The translations under genes were made by a program, and so were the position numbers. From Runella sp. MFBS21 (GTDB taxonomy: Bacteria; Bacteroidota; Bacteroidia; Cytophagales; Spirosomataceae), in the NCBI RefSeq assembly GCF_029433105.1, contig NZ_JARNTW010000002.1, positions 475,744-539,743 of the forward strand: 64,000 bases of DNA, given 5' to 3'. Numbering within the stretch: the stretch's first letter is position 1; every line of letters starts with the position of its first letter. The notes beneath the pieces are model-generated. The model saw only the letters and a list, made by a program, of their open reading frames with translations. It searched no databases and was not told the origin of the DNA. Shown one piece after another: positions 18,291 through 28,000 of the stretch.

Positions 18291-20462
18291 TCATTTATCA
18301 ATCAAAATTCTTTTGGCTTGATTGAGGGTAGCCGATTTTACTTTGAAAATATACGCTCCCTCATTTAGCCCTGAAAGGTCAATTTCTTGGCGGATATTGA
18401 GGGTAGGCATTACTTTACGATATACTACCTGCCCCGTAAGCCCTACTACTGTGATTTCTACGTCTTTCAAATCTTCCAACGTTTCGACCGCAATTTTTCT
18501 GCTACGAGTAGGATTGGGATATAAAATTAGCCCATCTTCTGTCGTTCCCGTGGGCCGATATTCTACTGTATTTGAAAAAGGAGACAAGCACGTGCGCAAG
18601 CTTCCCCCCGATTGAGCCTCAAAAGTGACGCGTGAGCGGGTGCTATATGTACTGATTGTGGTTGCTTTGATTGCTGATTCTTTGAAGGGCAAGACACGCC
18701 CGCCTTGCATCCATTCCCAAGTAATGTTTGAGACTTTGGTATCAGTAAAAGCAAATATCGTGCTATCAGGAACAGCCTGTACGCTGTAGGGACCTGATTG
18801 AAATACTGTAGGAGCTTTAATATTGATTGTTTTGATGGTGACGGGGGCTGAGGCGGCGGCAGCACTACATCCATAAATATTGCTAACTGTGGCAGTATAA
18901 TTTCCCGGATTTCGGACAGAAATAGTCCGTCCTACGAAGCCATTACTCCAACGTACGATATTGGCAGTCGAAACATTGACCGACAAAGTAATAGAAGAGT
19001 CGGCACAGATGATTTGTTCTCCGCTAGGTGAAATTACGGGGTTAGCTACCTGTACACTTGGGTCATTGATGACCAATGTAGGAGTGAGGTAAGTATTACC
19101 AGCGTTGTCTTTCATCGTAGCTTGATAATTACCTTGACCAGTCACTGTAATAGTTTGGGTAGTTTGGCCATTGCTCCAGCGATAAGACGCAAAACCATCA
19201 GCAGCTCTTAGGTTAATACTTACTCCGGGAGTATTGCAAGTTACGGTTATTGGAACTACCGAACGCGGTTTTACTGGTACAACTGTAGCAAAAAAGCTAG
19301 GAGGCAAAGAATTATCCCAAGCACGGGCCAAGTCTACCAGACCTTGGCCCTGAAAATGTACCCCGTCTTCTTGGCCATTTACAGGGTTTGTAGCAGGCCT
19401 TGGCACCTGAATATTGTCTGTATAAGGGCCGCCGTAACTTTTATTGAAAGGAATGTTAATGACGGCATTTTGTCCATCTATAATAGCCTGTGATACCAAA
19501 GATACGCCGTTGATGGCATATCGAGAAGTACGAGCAAACACCCAAGGAAGCGAAGACAATACCTCCCCTTGCTCAATACGAGCTACATTGATTAAGCCTT
19601 GGAGAGAATTTTGATAAGCTTCTTTGTTGACGCGAGCAGCGGCGTCGTTTTCACCTTGAAGCCAAAGCACCGCTCTTAGTCCTAGGATAGAACCATAGTA
19701 TTGCAAAGAGGCTTTGAGGTTGGCATAAGGCATACCAGCGGGAAGGTTTTCGCCTAATCTATTTTGAACAGGCTTGCCTTGTGCAGCATCTAACCAGTTT
19801 TGGGTAGAAGTATCAAACCACGCAGCATTCATAAAAAGAACGGGCACGTTGAGCTTTCTCGCTAATAAATCACCTAAAGGCCCCCAGCACCATGCGCTAC
19901 GTCCACGAGGTCCAATGAGCGTCTCGGCAGTGAGCTGTGCAAATGATAGTGTAGGATTGTTGGTATTGTTTGAGTTTTGATTGTCCCAAGTCACTGTATT
20001 GACACGGTCTTCGGTAGCACCTGTGGCACCAAAACCGAAGAAGCCTTGGGCATTAGATTGCCCTGCTACCAAAAAAACTTCCCCTATCCCTACTCGGGCG
20101 ACTCTATCAGTGGCGATTTGATTGTTGCTAAAAAAGGCTCGTACTTCTAAAGTATACCATCCGCCGCGGCCCGTGAGGCTACCCAAAAAAACACCTCCTT
20201 GAGGATTTTGCTGAATAACGGTCCAATCAGTAGCTTGTCCTTGAGCTGGTAATACAGGTACAAGACGAGCTTCCACACGGTCTACGCCTTCTGTATAATA
20301 CCCGCCAATCGAAATAGTAGCTTGGTTTGCATTGTCACGCTGAAAGATGGCTCGCTCTACGGGAAAGGTAATCTTGATTTGAGCCCTCAACGTACCTACC
20401 GATAAAAATATACTCAGAATCACATACAAACAGCACCAATAGGTAGTTGTTTTTTGCTTCAT
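18291..20462 (-). CDS. Secreted SASA/CE6-type esterase with Ig-like repeats and T9SS tail
   Basis: This 723-aa secreted protein has a signal peptide ending at LRAQ. At about residues 125-400 lies a sialate O-acetylesterase-like SGNH hydrolase domain: VFLVAGQSNAQGF carries the nucleophile Ser block, LWLQGENDA block III, and EDGVHFQGQG the catalytic Asp-x-x-His. Residues 410-640 hold two or three Ig/PKD-like beta domains (ASYRWSNGQTTQTITVTGQG and a similar IVRWSNGFVGRTISV). The last ~80 residues are a type A T9SS sorting domain (LYPNPTRSRKIAVE, LSGLNEGAYIFKV). It is therefore exported across the outer membrane and removes acetyl groups from glycans. The exact substrate is unknown. Confidence 0.88.
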   Translation of the reverse strand: MKQKTTTYWCCLYVILSIFLSVGTLRAQIKITFPVERAIFQRDNANQATISIGGYYTEGVDRVEARLVPVLPAQGQATDWTVIQQNPQGGVFLGSLTGRGGWYTLEVRAFFSNNQIATDRVARVGIGEVFLVAGQSNAQGFFGFGATGATEDRVNTVTWDNQNSNNTNNPTLSFAQLTAETLIGPRGRSAWCWGPLGDLLARKLNVPVLFMNAAWFDTSTQNWLDAAQGKPVQNRLGENLPAGMPYANLKASLQYYGSILGLRAVLWLQGENDAAARVNKEAYQNSLQGLINVARIEQGEVLSSLPWVFARTSRYAINGVSLVSQAIIDGQNAVINIPFNKSYGGPYTDNIQVPRPATNPVNGQEDGVHFQGQGLVDLARAWDNSLPPSFFATVVPVKPRSVVPITVTCNTPGVSINLRAADGFASYRWSNGQTTQTITVTGQGNYQATMKDNAGNTYLTPTLVINDPSVQVANPVISPSGEQIICADSSITLSVNVSTANIVRWSNGFVGRTISVRNPGNYTATVSNIYGCSAAAASAPVTIKTINIKAPTVFQSGPYSVQAVPDSTIFAFTDTKVSNITWEWMQGGRVLPFKESAIKATTISTYSTRSRVTFEAQSGGSLRTCLSPFSNTVEYRPTGTTEDGLILYPNPTRSRKIAVETLEDLKDVEITVVGLTGQVVYRKVMPTLNIRQEIDLSGLNEGAYIFKVKSATLNQAKRILIDK

Positions 20463-20574
20463 AATCTTGTTTGACTTTTCTGGTTACTTGTGGTTTTATC
20501 GCGCAAATTTAAAATTATAACAGTACTTTTCACACAGGATATTAAAGTTATTATGCTTTGAGCGCATCATTCAC

Positions 20575-20582
20575 TAAATTTG
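20575..20582 (+). promoter_or_regulatory. -7 box upstream of ffh
   Basis: TAAATTTG matches TAnnTTTG and lies 26 nt before the ffh ATG. The nearest TTTG (20557-20560) is only 14 nt upstream, so the -33 element is uncertain. Confidence 0.4.
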
Positions 20583-20608
20583 TCCCCTCATTTTACTAGC
20601 ATTAGATT

Positions 20609-21922
20609 ATGTTTGAAAGCTTACAAGACAAATTGAACAAAGCGATTCGGACTCTTAAAGGGAAAGATCGCATCACAGATATCAACGTTGCTGCTACAAC
20701 CAAGGAAGTGCGAAGAGCGCTGGTAGATGCCGATGTTAACTTCAAAGTTGCTAAAGAAATTACGGATAAAATAAAAGATAAAGCCCTTGACCAGAAGATT
20801 CTGATTGCGGTGGAGCCTGGGCAAATGTTTGTGAAGATTGTCCACGAAGAGCTCACAGAGCTTATGGGAGGGCAAGCTGAAAGCATTAATATTAAAGGAG
20901 AACCGGCTGTTATTCTTATTGCAGGTTTGCAAGGTTCGGGTAAGACCACTTTTTCAGGTAAACTCGCTAATATGCTTAAGCGACAAGGACGCCAAGTATT
21001 GTTGGCGGCTTGTGATATTTACCGCCCTGCGGCGATTGACCAGCTAAAAGTATTGGGTACTCAAATAGGCGTGGACGTATACGCCGAGCCTGAAAATAAA
21101 AATGCCGTAGAAATTGCCCAAAATGCCGTAGCCCACGCCAAAAAAACGGGTAAGAAAATTGTGATTGTGGATACGGCTGGGCGTTTGGCGGTGGATGAGG
21201 TGATGATGAAAGAAGTCGAAAACATCAAAGCTTCTATCAAACCTAGCGAAATATTGTTTGTGGTAGATTCGATGACAGGGCAAGACGCCGTCAATACTGC
21301 CAAGACATTCAACGATCGCCTCAATTTTGACGGGGTGGTATTGACCAAATTAGACGGTGATGCTCGCGGTGGTGCGGCTCTTTCGATTCGTCAGATTGTA
21401 GATAAACCGATTAAGTTTATTTCAACGGGCGAAAAAATGGAAGCACTTGATAGCTTCTATCCCGACAGGATGGCGAGCCGGATTTTGGGAATGGGCGATG
21501 TGCTTTCGTTGGTAGAGCGTGCTCAGCAAGCATTTGACGAAGATGAAGCCAAACGAATCAATGCCAAAATGCGGCAAAATAAGTTTGACTTTGATGACTT
21601 CTTGGGTCAGCTTCAACAAATCAAAAAAATGGGGAATGTCAAAGACCTACTAGGGATGATTCCTGGTATGGGTTCTGCCATGAAAGATTTGGATATTGAC
21701 AATGATTCCTTCAAGCCTATCGAAGCGATTATACATTCGATGACACCTAAAGAACGAGCCACTCCTGACCTTATCGATAGTAGTCGCAAAAAACGCATTG
21801 CTGCTGGAAGCGGAACATCTTTACAGCAAGTCAATAACCTCATCAAGCAGTTTGATGAAATGCGTAGAATGATGAAAAAGATGAATACCATGGAGAAAGC
21901 CGGTAAACTAAAAATACGCTAA
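20609..21922 (+). CDS. ffh: Signal recognition particle GTPase Ffh
   Basis: Ffh binds 4.5S RNA and targets nascent inner-membrane proteins to FtsY. The N domain lies at residues 1-90. The G domain has GLQGSGKTT (G1), DTAGRLAVDE (G3), TKLDGDARGG (G4 region) and the closing FISTGEKMEALDSFYPDR. A methionine-rich M domain (residues 325-437) includes MIPGMGSAM and the C-terminal MRRMMKKMNTM. The length of 437 aa is normal. It is a housekeeping gene and the divergent neighbour is unrelated. Confidence 0.98.
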   Translation: MFESLQDKLNKAIRTLKGKDRITDINVAATTKEVRRALVDADVNFKVAKEITDKIKDKALDQKILIAVEPGQMFVKIVHEELTELMGGQAESINIKGEPAVILIAGLQGSGKTTFSGKLANMLKRQGRQVLLAACDIYRPAAIDQLKVLGTQIGVDVYAEPENKNAVEIAQNAVAHAKKTGKKIVIVDTAGRLAVDEVMMKEVENIKASIKPSEILFVVDSMTGQDAVNTAKTFNDRLNFDGVVLTKLDGDARGGAALSIRQIVDKPIKFISTGEKMEALDSFYPDRMASRILGMGDVLSLVERAQQAFDEDEAKRINAKMRQNKFDFDDFLGQLQQIKKMGNVKDLLGMIPGMGSAMKDLDIDNDSFKPIEAIIHSMTPKERATPDLIDSSRKKRIAAGSGTSLQQVNNLIKQFDEMRRMMKKMNTMEKAGKLKIR

Positions 21923-21954
21923 GCAATCTACTCTCTCATAAAAGATTTGAAAGG

Positions 21955-22443
21955 ATGCTCAAGATAGAAGTTAAAAATCTTTTCCCCGGTCAAAAGCACA
22001 TTTGGTCGGGGCTTTTTATAGTAATGATTTTTGTTGGCAGCAAAACCCAAGCCCAATCAGTAGGATATTATCCTTGGAATGGACTGATGTCGGTGAGTAC
22101 CAACCCTTATCGTCCTGTTTGGCTCGATTTTCGTTTACAAACCAATACGCTTTTTGGAAGCTTAAGTACAGAGGTTTTACCAATGGTAAATCTAAAACAA
22201 AAGGAAAGCTTTCAATTGTACTTAGGCGGCGGAGTAAGATTTAATTTTATTGGGGTATTGGCCAACCAAACCAAAAATCTAGTAGAAGGGTATCAGCTCA
22301 ATGTAGGAACCCGCGTGGCTCCTTTTAAAAGTGTACCACAAGTAAGAGTCGCGTTTGAATTGGCTCCGTATGTCCAACGAAAATTAGATTCAGGTATTTT
22401 GAAAAGTAATTTTGGGGTGATATACACTTTTGGCCACAAGTGA
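21955..22443 (+). CDS. Hypothetical secreted protein, 162 aa
   Basis: I do not recognise this protein. The start at ATG 21955 gives a long n-region, a hydrophobic core (SGLFIVMIFVG) and a cleavage-like KTQAQS, so it is probably exported. The rest alternates polar and hydrophobic residues, as in a small beta-barrel (FQLYLGGGVRFNFIGV, VRVAFELAPYVQRK), and ends near a barrel-like strand NFGVIYTFGHK. A hairpin with a T tract lies within its first codons and could instead be the ffh terminator. Its stop is 3 bp before the NuoJ-like gene, so the two probably form an operon. Confidence 0.65.
   Translation: MLKIEVKNLFPGQKHIWSGLFIVMIFVGSKTQAQSVGYYPWNGLMSVSTNPYRPVWLDFRLQTNTLFGSLSTEVLPMVNLKQKESFQLYLGGGVRFNFIGVLANQTKNLVEGYQLNVGTRVAPFKSVPQVRVAFELAPYVQRKLDSGILKSNFGVIYTFGHK
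21981..22014 (+). terminator. Terminator-like hairpin downstream of ffh, inside the next coding start
   Basis: CCCCGGTCA pairs with TGGTCGGGG (two G-U pairs) over a short loop, followed directly by CTTTTTATA. Position and T tract fit a rho-independent terminator for ffh. It overlaps the first ~20 codons of the next open frame, so either the hairpin regulates that gene or the annotated start is too early. Confidence 0.45.
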
Positions 22444-22446
22444 TTA

Positions 22447-22986
22447 ATGATTATGACACTTGCAGAAATTGCTTTTTTCGGGTTTTCGGCGTTGGCAATT
22501 GGAGCCTCGCTAGCTATTTTGTGGACGCGCAATGTCATGTATGCAGCTCTTTGTCTTTTTGTAGGCCTGCTGGGAGTCGCTGCATTGTACGTACTGGCAG
22601 GGGCAGATTTTTTGGCCATTACCCAAATCCTCATCTATGTAGGAGGGGTATTGGTACTCTTGATTTTCGGAATTATGCTTACCCATCGGGCCGAACGAGA
22701 TAGTAATCAAAAAATGAATTTTGTACTTACTACGCATCTTAATCGTTTTTGGGGGACGGTGATTTCATTGAGCATTTTTGGGATATTGTTTTGGCTTATT
22801 CTTCATACTCAGTTTTTGATAATTGGGTCTTACTCCGTAGCAGAGCCTCTCCCTAGTCGCTCATCGTTGCGAGGTATCGGGATGCATCTTATGACTACCC
22901 ATGTGTGGGCTTTTGAGGTAGCGGGGGTTTTGCTTTTGGTGGCTTTGGTAGGAGCGGCTTATTTGGCAGTCCAGAAAGAAAAATGA
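22447..22986 (+). CDS. Second NuoJ-like (complex I chain 6) membrane protein
   Basis: This 179-aa membrane protein with about five helices contains the ND6/NuoJ core DFLAITQILIYVGGVLVLLIFGIMLTHR (landmark: TQILIYVGGVLVLLIFG). It is clearly a paralogue or a divergent homologue of the operon nuoJ at 9733-10278, from which it differs at most positions. It is not next to nuoK-N or any other complex I gene; it follows the small secreted protein by 3 bp. It may serve an alternative complex I or a hydrogenase/Mrp-like assembly. The homology is certain; the role is open. Confidence 0.85.
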   Translation: MIMTLAEIAFFGFSALAIGASLAILWTRNVMYAALCLFVGLLGVAALYVLAGADFLAITQILIYVGGVLVLLIFGIMLTHRAERDSNQKMNFVLTTHLNRFWGTVISLSIFGILFWLILHTQFLIIGSYSVAEPLPSRSSLRGIGMHLMTTHVWAFEVAGVLLLVALVGAAYLAVQKEK

Positions 22987-23056
22987 GCTTTAGTAGCGAC
23001 TTGTATTTTAGAGGCGTTCCTAAAAAAATATAATAAACCTTTAATTTTTTTATTAA

Positions 23057-23965
23057 GTGAATAGACCTCCTTTTTTGCAAACGGGTGATTGTGTAGGCGT
23101 TCTGGCCTTGGCAAGCCAAGTGCCTTATGCAACCTTAAAAGAAGGGTTGCGGATTTTGAGAGAGGATTGGAAGCTAGAAGTGATAGAAGGGAAAACGCTT
23201 CACACAAGCTATCATCAATTTTCGGGAACGGATGAAGAGCGCCGACAAGATTTTCAACAAATGCTCGACGACCCTCGTATCAAAGTTATTTTTTCGGCAC
23301 GAGGAGGCTATGGTAGCTCAAAAATCATTGACAAACTCAGTTTTCGAAAGTTTAAAAAATATCCTAAATGGATAGTTGGCTTTAGTGACATTACGGCAGT
23401 CCATGCCCATCTTCATAAACTAGGATTTGAGAGTTTACATGCTACAATGCCCAAATTGTTTGGACAAGATGGAGCGGTATTTGCCCTTCAAACCCTCCGA
23501 AAGGCATTGTACGGAGAAAATCTTAGGTATGAGATAGCATCTCATCCTTTCAACAGAATAGGAAGCGCAAGTGGACAAGTAGTAGGAGGAAACCTGTGTC
23601 TACTTGCTCATCTGATAGGCTCACGTTCAGAACTTGATACCCGTGGGAAAATCCTGTTTTTGGAAGACGTAGAAGAATACTACTATAATCTTGACCGAAT
23701 GATGGTGCAGCTCCAAAGGGCTGGTAAGTTATCACAATTGGCAGGGTTGGTAGTGGGACAGTTTACGGACTTGAAAGATAACGAAGCTATCAAGTTTGGC
23801 AAGAGTGCTTACGAAATTATTGCCGAATATGTGGCACCTTATGATTATCCCGTTTGCTTTGATTTTCCAGTTGGTCACGTCGCCGACAATCGTGCTATGA
23901 TAGTAGGTAGGCAGGCGCAATTGTCAGTGACTCATGAAGGAGTACAGCTTTTTTATTTTCATTAA
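23057..23965 (+). CDS. S66 family LD-carboxypeptidase
   Basis: S66 peptidases (LdcA / MccF family) cleave the L,D bond between meso-DAP and D-Ala in cytoplasmic murein tetrapeptides during cell-wall recycling. The nucleophile elbow SARGGYGSSKI (Ser after GGYG), the glutamate region FLEDVEEYYYNLDRM and the histidine in FPVGHVADNRA give the Ser-Glu-His triad. The length of 302 aa is normal. The start is GTG 23057, and there is no signal peptide, which fits a cytoplasmic enzyme. MccF-like hydrolysis of peptide-nucleotide antibiotics is an alternative activity. Confidence 0.9.
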   Translation: MNRPPFLQTGDCVGVLALASQVPYATLKEGLRILREDWKLEVIEGKTLHTSYHQFSGTDEERRQDFQQMLDDPRIKVIFSARGGYGSSKIIDKLSFRKFKKYPKWIVGFSDITAVHAHLHKLGFESLHATMPKLFGQDGAVFALQTLRKALYGENLRYEIASHPFNRIGSASGQVVGGNLCLLAHLIGSRSELDTRGKILFLEDVEEYYYNLDRMMVQLQRAGKLSQLAGLVVGQFTDLKDNEAIKFGKSAYEIIAEYVAPYDYPVCFDFPVGHVADNRAMIVGRQAQLSVTHEGVQLFYFH

Positions 23966-24058
23966 AATTTTTGTTTAAAGGAGTTCAAGGAAGTTATCTT
24001 AATCTCTAGGTATCTCCTGATTCTCAATGATTTTTAGTATTAACTATTCATATAATTT

Positions 24059-25027
24059 ATGAAAAATTACTTCTTAATTATCGTCCTATTGATAGGAGGA
24101 AGGTGTGTTCAGGCGCAAGAAAAATCTGGAAATCCTGTCTTTGAAGGTTGGTATGCCGACCCTGAGGGTATCGTTTTTGGGAAAAAGTATTGGATATATC
24201 CTACCTTCTCTGCTCCTTACAATAAGCAGGTGTTTTTTGATGCTTTTTCTTCCCCCGATTTAGTGCATTGGACCAAACATGCCAATATCTTGGATACGGC
24301 CCGTGTCAAATGGGCCAAAAGAGCGATGTGGGCGCCTTCTATCATCGAGAAAGGCGGTAAATATTACTTGTTTTTTGGCGCAAATGATATTCAGAATGAC
24401 AAGGAAGTAGGAGGAATAGGAGTGGCAGTAGCCAATCGCCCCGAAGGTCCTTATCAAGATTATCTGAAAAAACCATTGATTGATAAATTTCACAATGGTG
24501 CACAGCCGATTGACCAGTTTGTTTTTAAAGACAAAAACCAATATTATCTGATATATGGAGGGTGGCGTCATTGCAATATCGCCAAACTCAAAGATGATTT
24601 TACAGGTTTTGTGCCTTTTGAAGACGGTACTATTTTCAAAGAGATTACGCCAGAAAACTACGTAGAAGGGCCTTTTATGTTTACCAAAAATGGCAAATAT
24701 TATTTTATGTGGTCAGAAGGTGGCTGGACTGGACCCAACTACAGCGTAGCGTATGCCATTGCAGATTCTCCTTTTGGGCCTTTCAAAAGGGTAGGCAAAA
24801 TTCTCCAACAAGACCCTAAAGTAGCTACGGGAGCTGGGCATCATTCGGTGATTCACCATCCCAAAGACGATGCTTGGTATATTGTTTATCACCGCCGTCC
24901 GTTGGGACAAACCGATGGTAATTCGCGGGTGACTTGTATTGACCAAATGTTTTTTGATGAAAATGGTTTGATCAAACCTGTCGTAATTACCAACGAAGGA
25001 GTAAAGAAACATACCATAGGCAAGTAA
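24059..25027 (+). CDS. Secreted glycoside hydrolase family 43 enzyme
   Basis: This 322-aa secreted protein (signal peptide to VQAQ) has a five-bladed GH43 propeller. The catalytic base Asp lies in WYADPEGIVFGKKYWIYPT, the pKa-modulating Asp probably in GAQPIDQFVF, and the catalytic acid Glu in NYVEGPFMFTKNGKYY. Typical activities are arabinofuranosidase, xylosidase or galactosidase, and none can be chosen from sequence. It stands immediately upstream of a large sensor kinase, which suggests, but does not prove, that plant- or algal-glycan sensing controls it. Confidence 0.9.
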   Translation: MKNYFLIIVLLIGGRCVQAQEKSGNPVFEGWYADPEGIVFGKKYWIYPTFSAPYNKQVFFDAFSSPDLVHWTKHANILDTARVKWAKRAMWAPSIIEKGGKYYLFFGANDIQNDKEVGGIGVAVANRPEGPYQDYLKKPLIDKFHNGAQPIDQFVFKDKNQYYLIYGGWRHCNIAKLKDDFTGFVPFEDGTIFKEITPENYVEGPFMFTKNGKYYFMWSEGGWTGPNYSVAYAIADSPFGPFKRVGKILQQDPKVATGAGHHSVIHHPKDDAWYIVYHRRPLGQTDGNSRVTCIDQMFFDENGLIKPVVITNEGVKKHTIGK

Positions 25028-25098
25028 TATTTTTTTCCGTAACTTGCTTTCATTACTTGATGGGAATGAATAAGTTGGGCTAAAATTTTACTCGTGTT

Positions 25099-28000
25099 TT
25101 GTACAAACTCATCGTCTTCATATTAGCATTTGGTGTGAATACAGGGCTACAAGCTCAAGACTACCGCCTAGAGCATATTGGGGTAGAGAAGGGGCTGTCG
25201 CAGGGGTCACCTTATCATATGCTCAAAGACTCGCGGGGGTTTATGTGGTTTGGTACTCAAGATGGTGTAAACAGATATGACGGGCATACTTTCAAAGTAT
25301 ATAAAACAGACATTAGCAATCCTTATGCCTTGCAAGGGGTCAATATTGCGGGATTAATAGAAGACCGACAAGGGAATATTTGGCTCGGTACGGAAGAGGG
25401 ACTCAACTGTTATGAAAGAGCCACTGACCGCTTTAAGTTGGTCGTAGATGAGACCCAAAAAGGAATAAAAAAACGAACAGCTCCTTTTTATTGTGATCGA
25501 GAAGAGCTCTGGTATATACGAGAAGGAGAGGGTATTTTTTCGTATCATTTTCGTACCCACAAACACCAGGAAGTTGCCCCGAAGGTGTTTATTACCCAAG
25601 ACTTTGATTATATCGATTGGACTACTCGCACCCCCAAAGGCGATGTGTGGATGATAGGTACCAAAGGCGTAGTGAGGTATGATATCAAAGAAAAAAAATA
25701 CCATTATTATTTTAGTGATGTACCTGAGAATGAGCTTGGTTATCCCCTCAATATCATCTGCTTGTACGTAGATGCTCAAAACCAAGTTTGGTTAGGGTCA
25801 TTGGAAGGGCTGATACGCCTCGACTACACTTGTCGGGAATTTCAATTTTTTGAGAAAAATGCGTATGGTCAATCATTGGGGGCAGTTTATAGCATTGCAG
25901 AGGGTTTCAATGATAACTTATGGATTGGTACTCAGCGCAACGGCTTCTGGACATTTAGTAAAAAAACGTACAAGCTCAAAACTTTAGTGTTGCCGTTTGT
26001 CACTCCTCGTAGTCTTGATAATTACGAAATTACGCGTATTTATATTGATAATAGAGGAATCATTTGGGCTAATGTAGATCCCGATGGCCTTCTCAAAATC
26101 ATTCCCAATGCTTCTGTACTAAAGAAAGTAACTGATTCGCCAGGTATTCAAGCCAACAAAAAGCTTGATAATTTTTCGGTGCGATGTATGATTCAAGCCC
26201 CTGATGGCAATATGTGGATTGGTACAGAGGGAGGCGTAGCGGTGTATCAGCCCAAAACACGTATTATTGTTGAGCGATATTTGAGTAAATCATCCTCTCC
26301 CACTTTGCCCTCCGTCAACTTCATTAAGTCTTTTTTGAGAGATAAGCAGCAACAAATGTGGGTAGGTACTTACGGTGGTCTTATGCGTTTTGATGCTAAG
26401 GAAAAGACATTTAAGCTTTTTCAATTTGATGAAAATCCCTCCCGAAACAATTATACCCGCAATATGCTGGAATTGCCAGATGGGCGGATTTTCTTGGGAA
26501 CCCCGCTAGGACCTTGGATTTTTAATCCCAAAAATGAACACTTTGAAAGGCCTTCAATTCTGGAAAACAAGAATGTTTTCTCGGTGTTTCAATCCCAAGA
26601 TAGTACTATTTGGATGGCGGCGTACTTTGAAGGTTTATATGGATTCAAATACAAAAACCGCCGCTGGAAGCAGGTATATTGTGGTATGAAATACTTCAAT
26701 ATCAATGTGATAAGAGAAGATACGGTAAGTCATAAACTCTGGATAGGCAGCGAAAAAGGATTGATAGAGCTGGACCCTCGTACTCGAAGTTATCATTTTT
26801 ATAATCATCGCAATGGCCTCCGAAACTCTTATGTGTATGGGGTGGTGATTGATAAAGAACGTCAAGTATGGCTCAGCACTAATCATGGTATATCGCAATT
26901 TGATCAAAAAACGCGTGAATTTCGAAACTTTGACCTTGCTGACGGCATTCAAGGCTATGAATACAATGGCAATGCTTTTGCGACTACCCACGATGGAGAA
27001 ATCTATTTTGGCGGAGTAAAGGGGTTCAATAGTTTTTATCCTGAGCGTTTACCAAAAATCTCTTTTAGACCCCGTATTCATTTTTATGATTTTAAGGTAA
27101 ATGAAGTGCCTTTTTTTACTGGAAAACAAATCAATGAAACCGATATGGTGCGTCTCAATCACGATGAGAATACCTTCTCATTGGAGTTTGCAGCGATTGA
27201 TTTTTATAGCAATGGCCGTAACGAGTATCGGTATAGATTGGAAGGACAAGACCCCGATTGGGTCTATAGCAACGACCGTAATTATGTACGCTATGCCAAT
27301 CTAGATCCGGGTAAGTATGTGTTTAAAGTAATGGCAGCCAACCGAGACGGCGTATGGAGTGATGAACAAAAAAGGTTGTATATTTCCATAGAGCCACCTT
27401 TTTGGCGCACGTGGTGGTTTTATATTTTTTGCACAGGGTTGTTTGGTTATGTGGCTTTTGTGACTGGCAAAAACCGCCTGATAAGGCTAAAACAAAAAGA
27501 ACAAGAACGTCTGAAAATTGCGTTGGATGCGCAAGAACAAGAGCGGCGTCAAATCGCGCAAGATTTGCACGATGAAGTGGGAGCAAGGCTTGCGACGCTC
27601 AAGCTATACGCTTCGTCGCTCACAAAATATCTTTCCAAAAAACCAGAAGGACAAGAGTTGAAGAAAAAGACCCTGGAGATTATCAATGATTCTATTGTGG
27701 ATATTCGGCGGATGCTTCGGGAGCTAAGTCCCAGAATGCTAGAACAATACGGATATGCTGCTGCCATTGAAGAACTTGCCAAAAAAATCAGACATTCGGG
27801 AGTGGTAGAGGTGGAACTTGACGCATCACTGCTCCCCGAAAGACTGCCCGCCGAAATAGAAACGGGCTTGTATCGCATCACCCAAGAATTGATGAACAAC
27901 ACCCTCAAACATGCCGAAGCAAGCAAAATCACTATCCGAGTTCATCAAGATGAAGATGATGATGTGATTCACTTTGACTATTTTGACGATGGTAAAGGCT

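Noticed and set aside
24059-25027. A polysaccharide utilisation locus around GH43
   Set aside because: No SusC/SusD pair or further glycoside hydrolase is adjacent; the SusCD pair of the window is 16 kb away among phosphonate-type genes.
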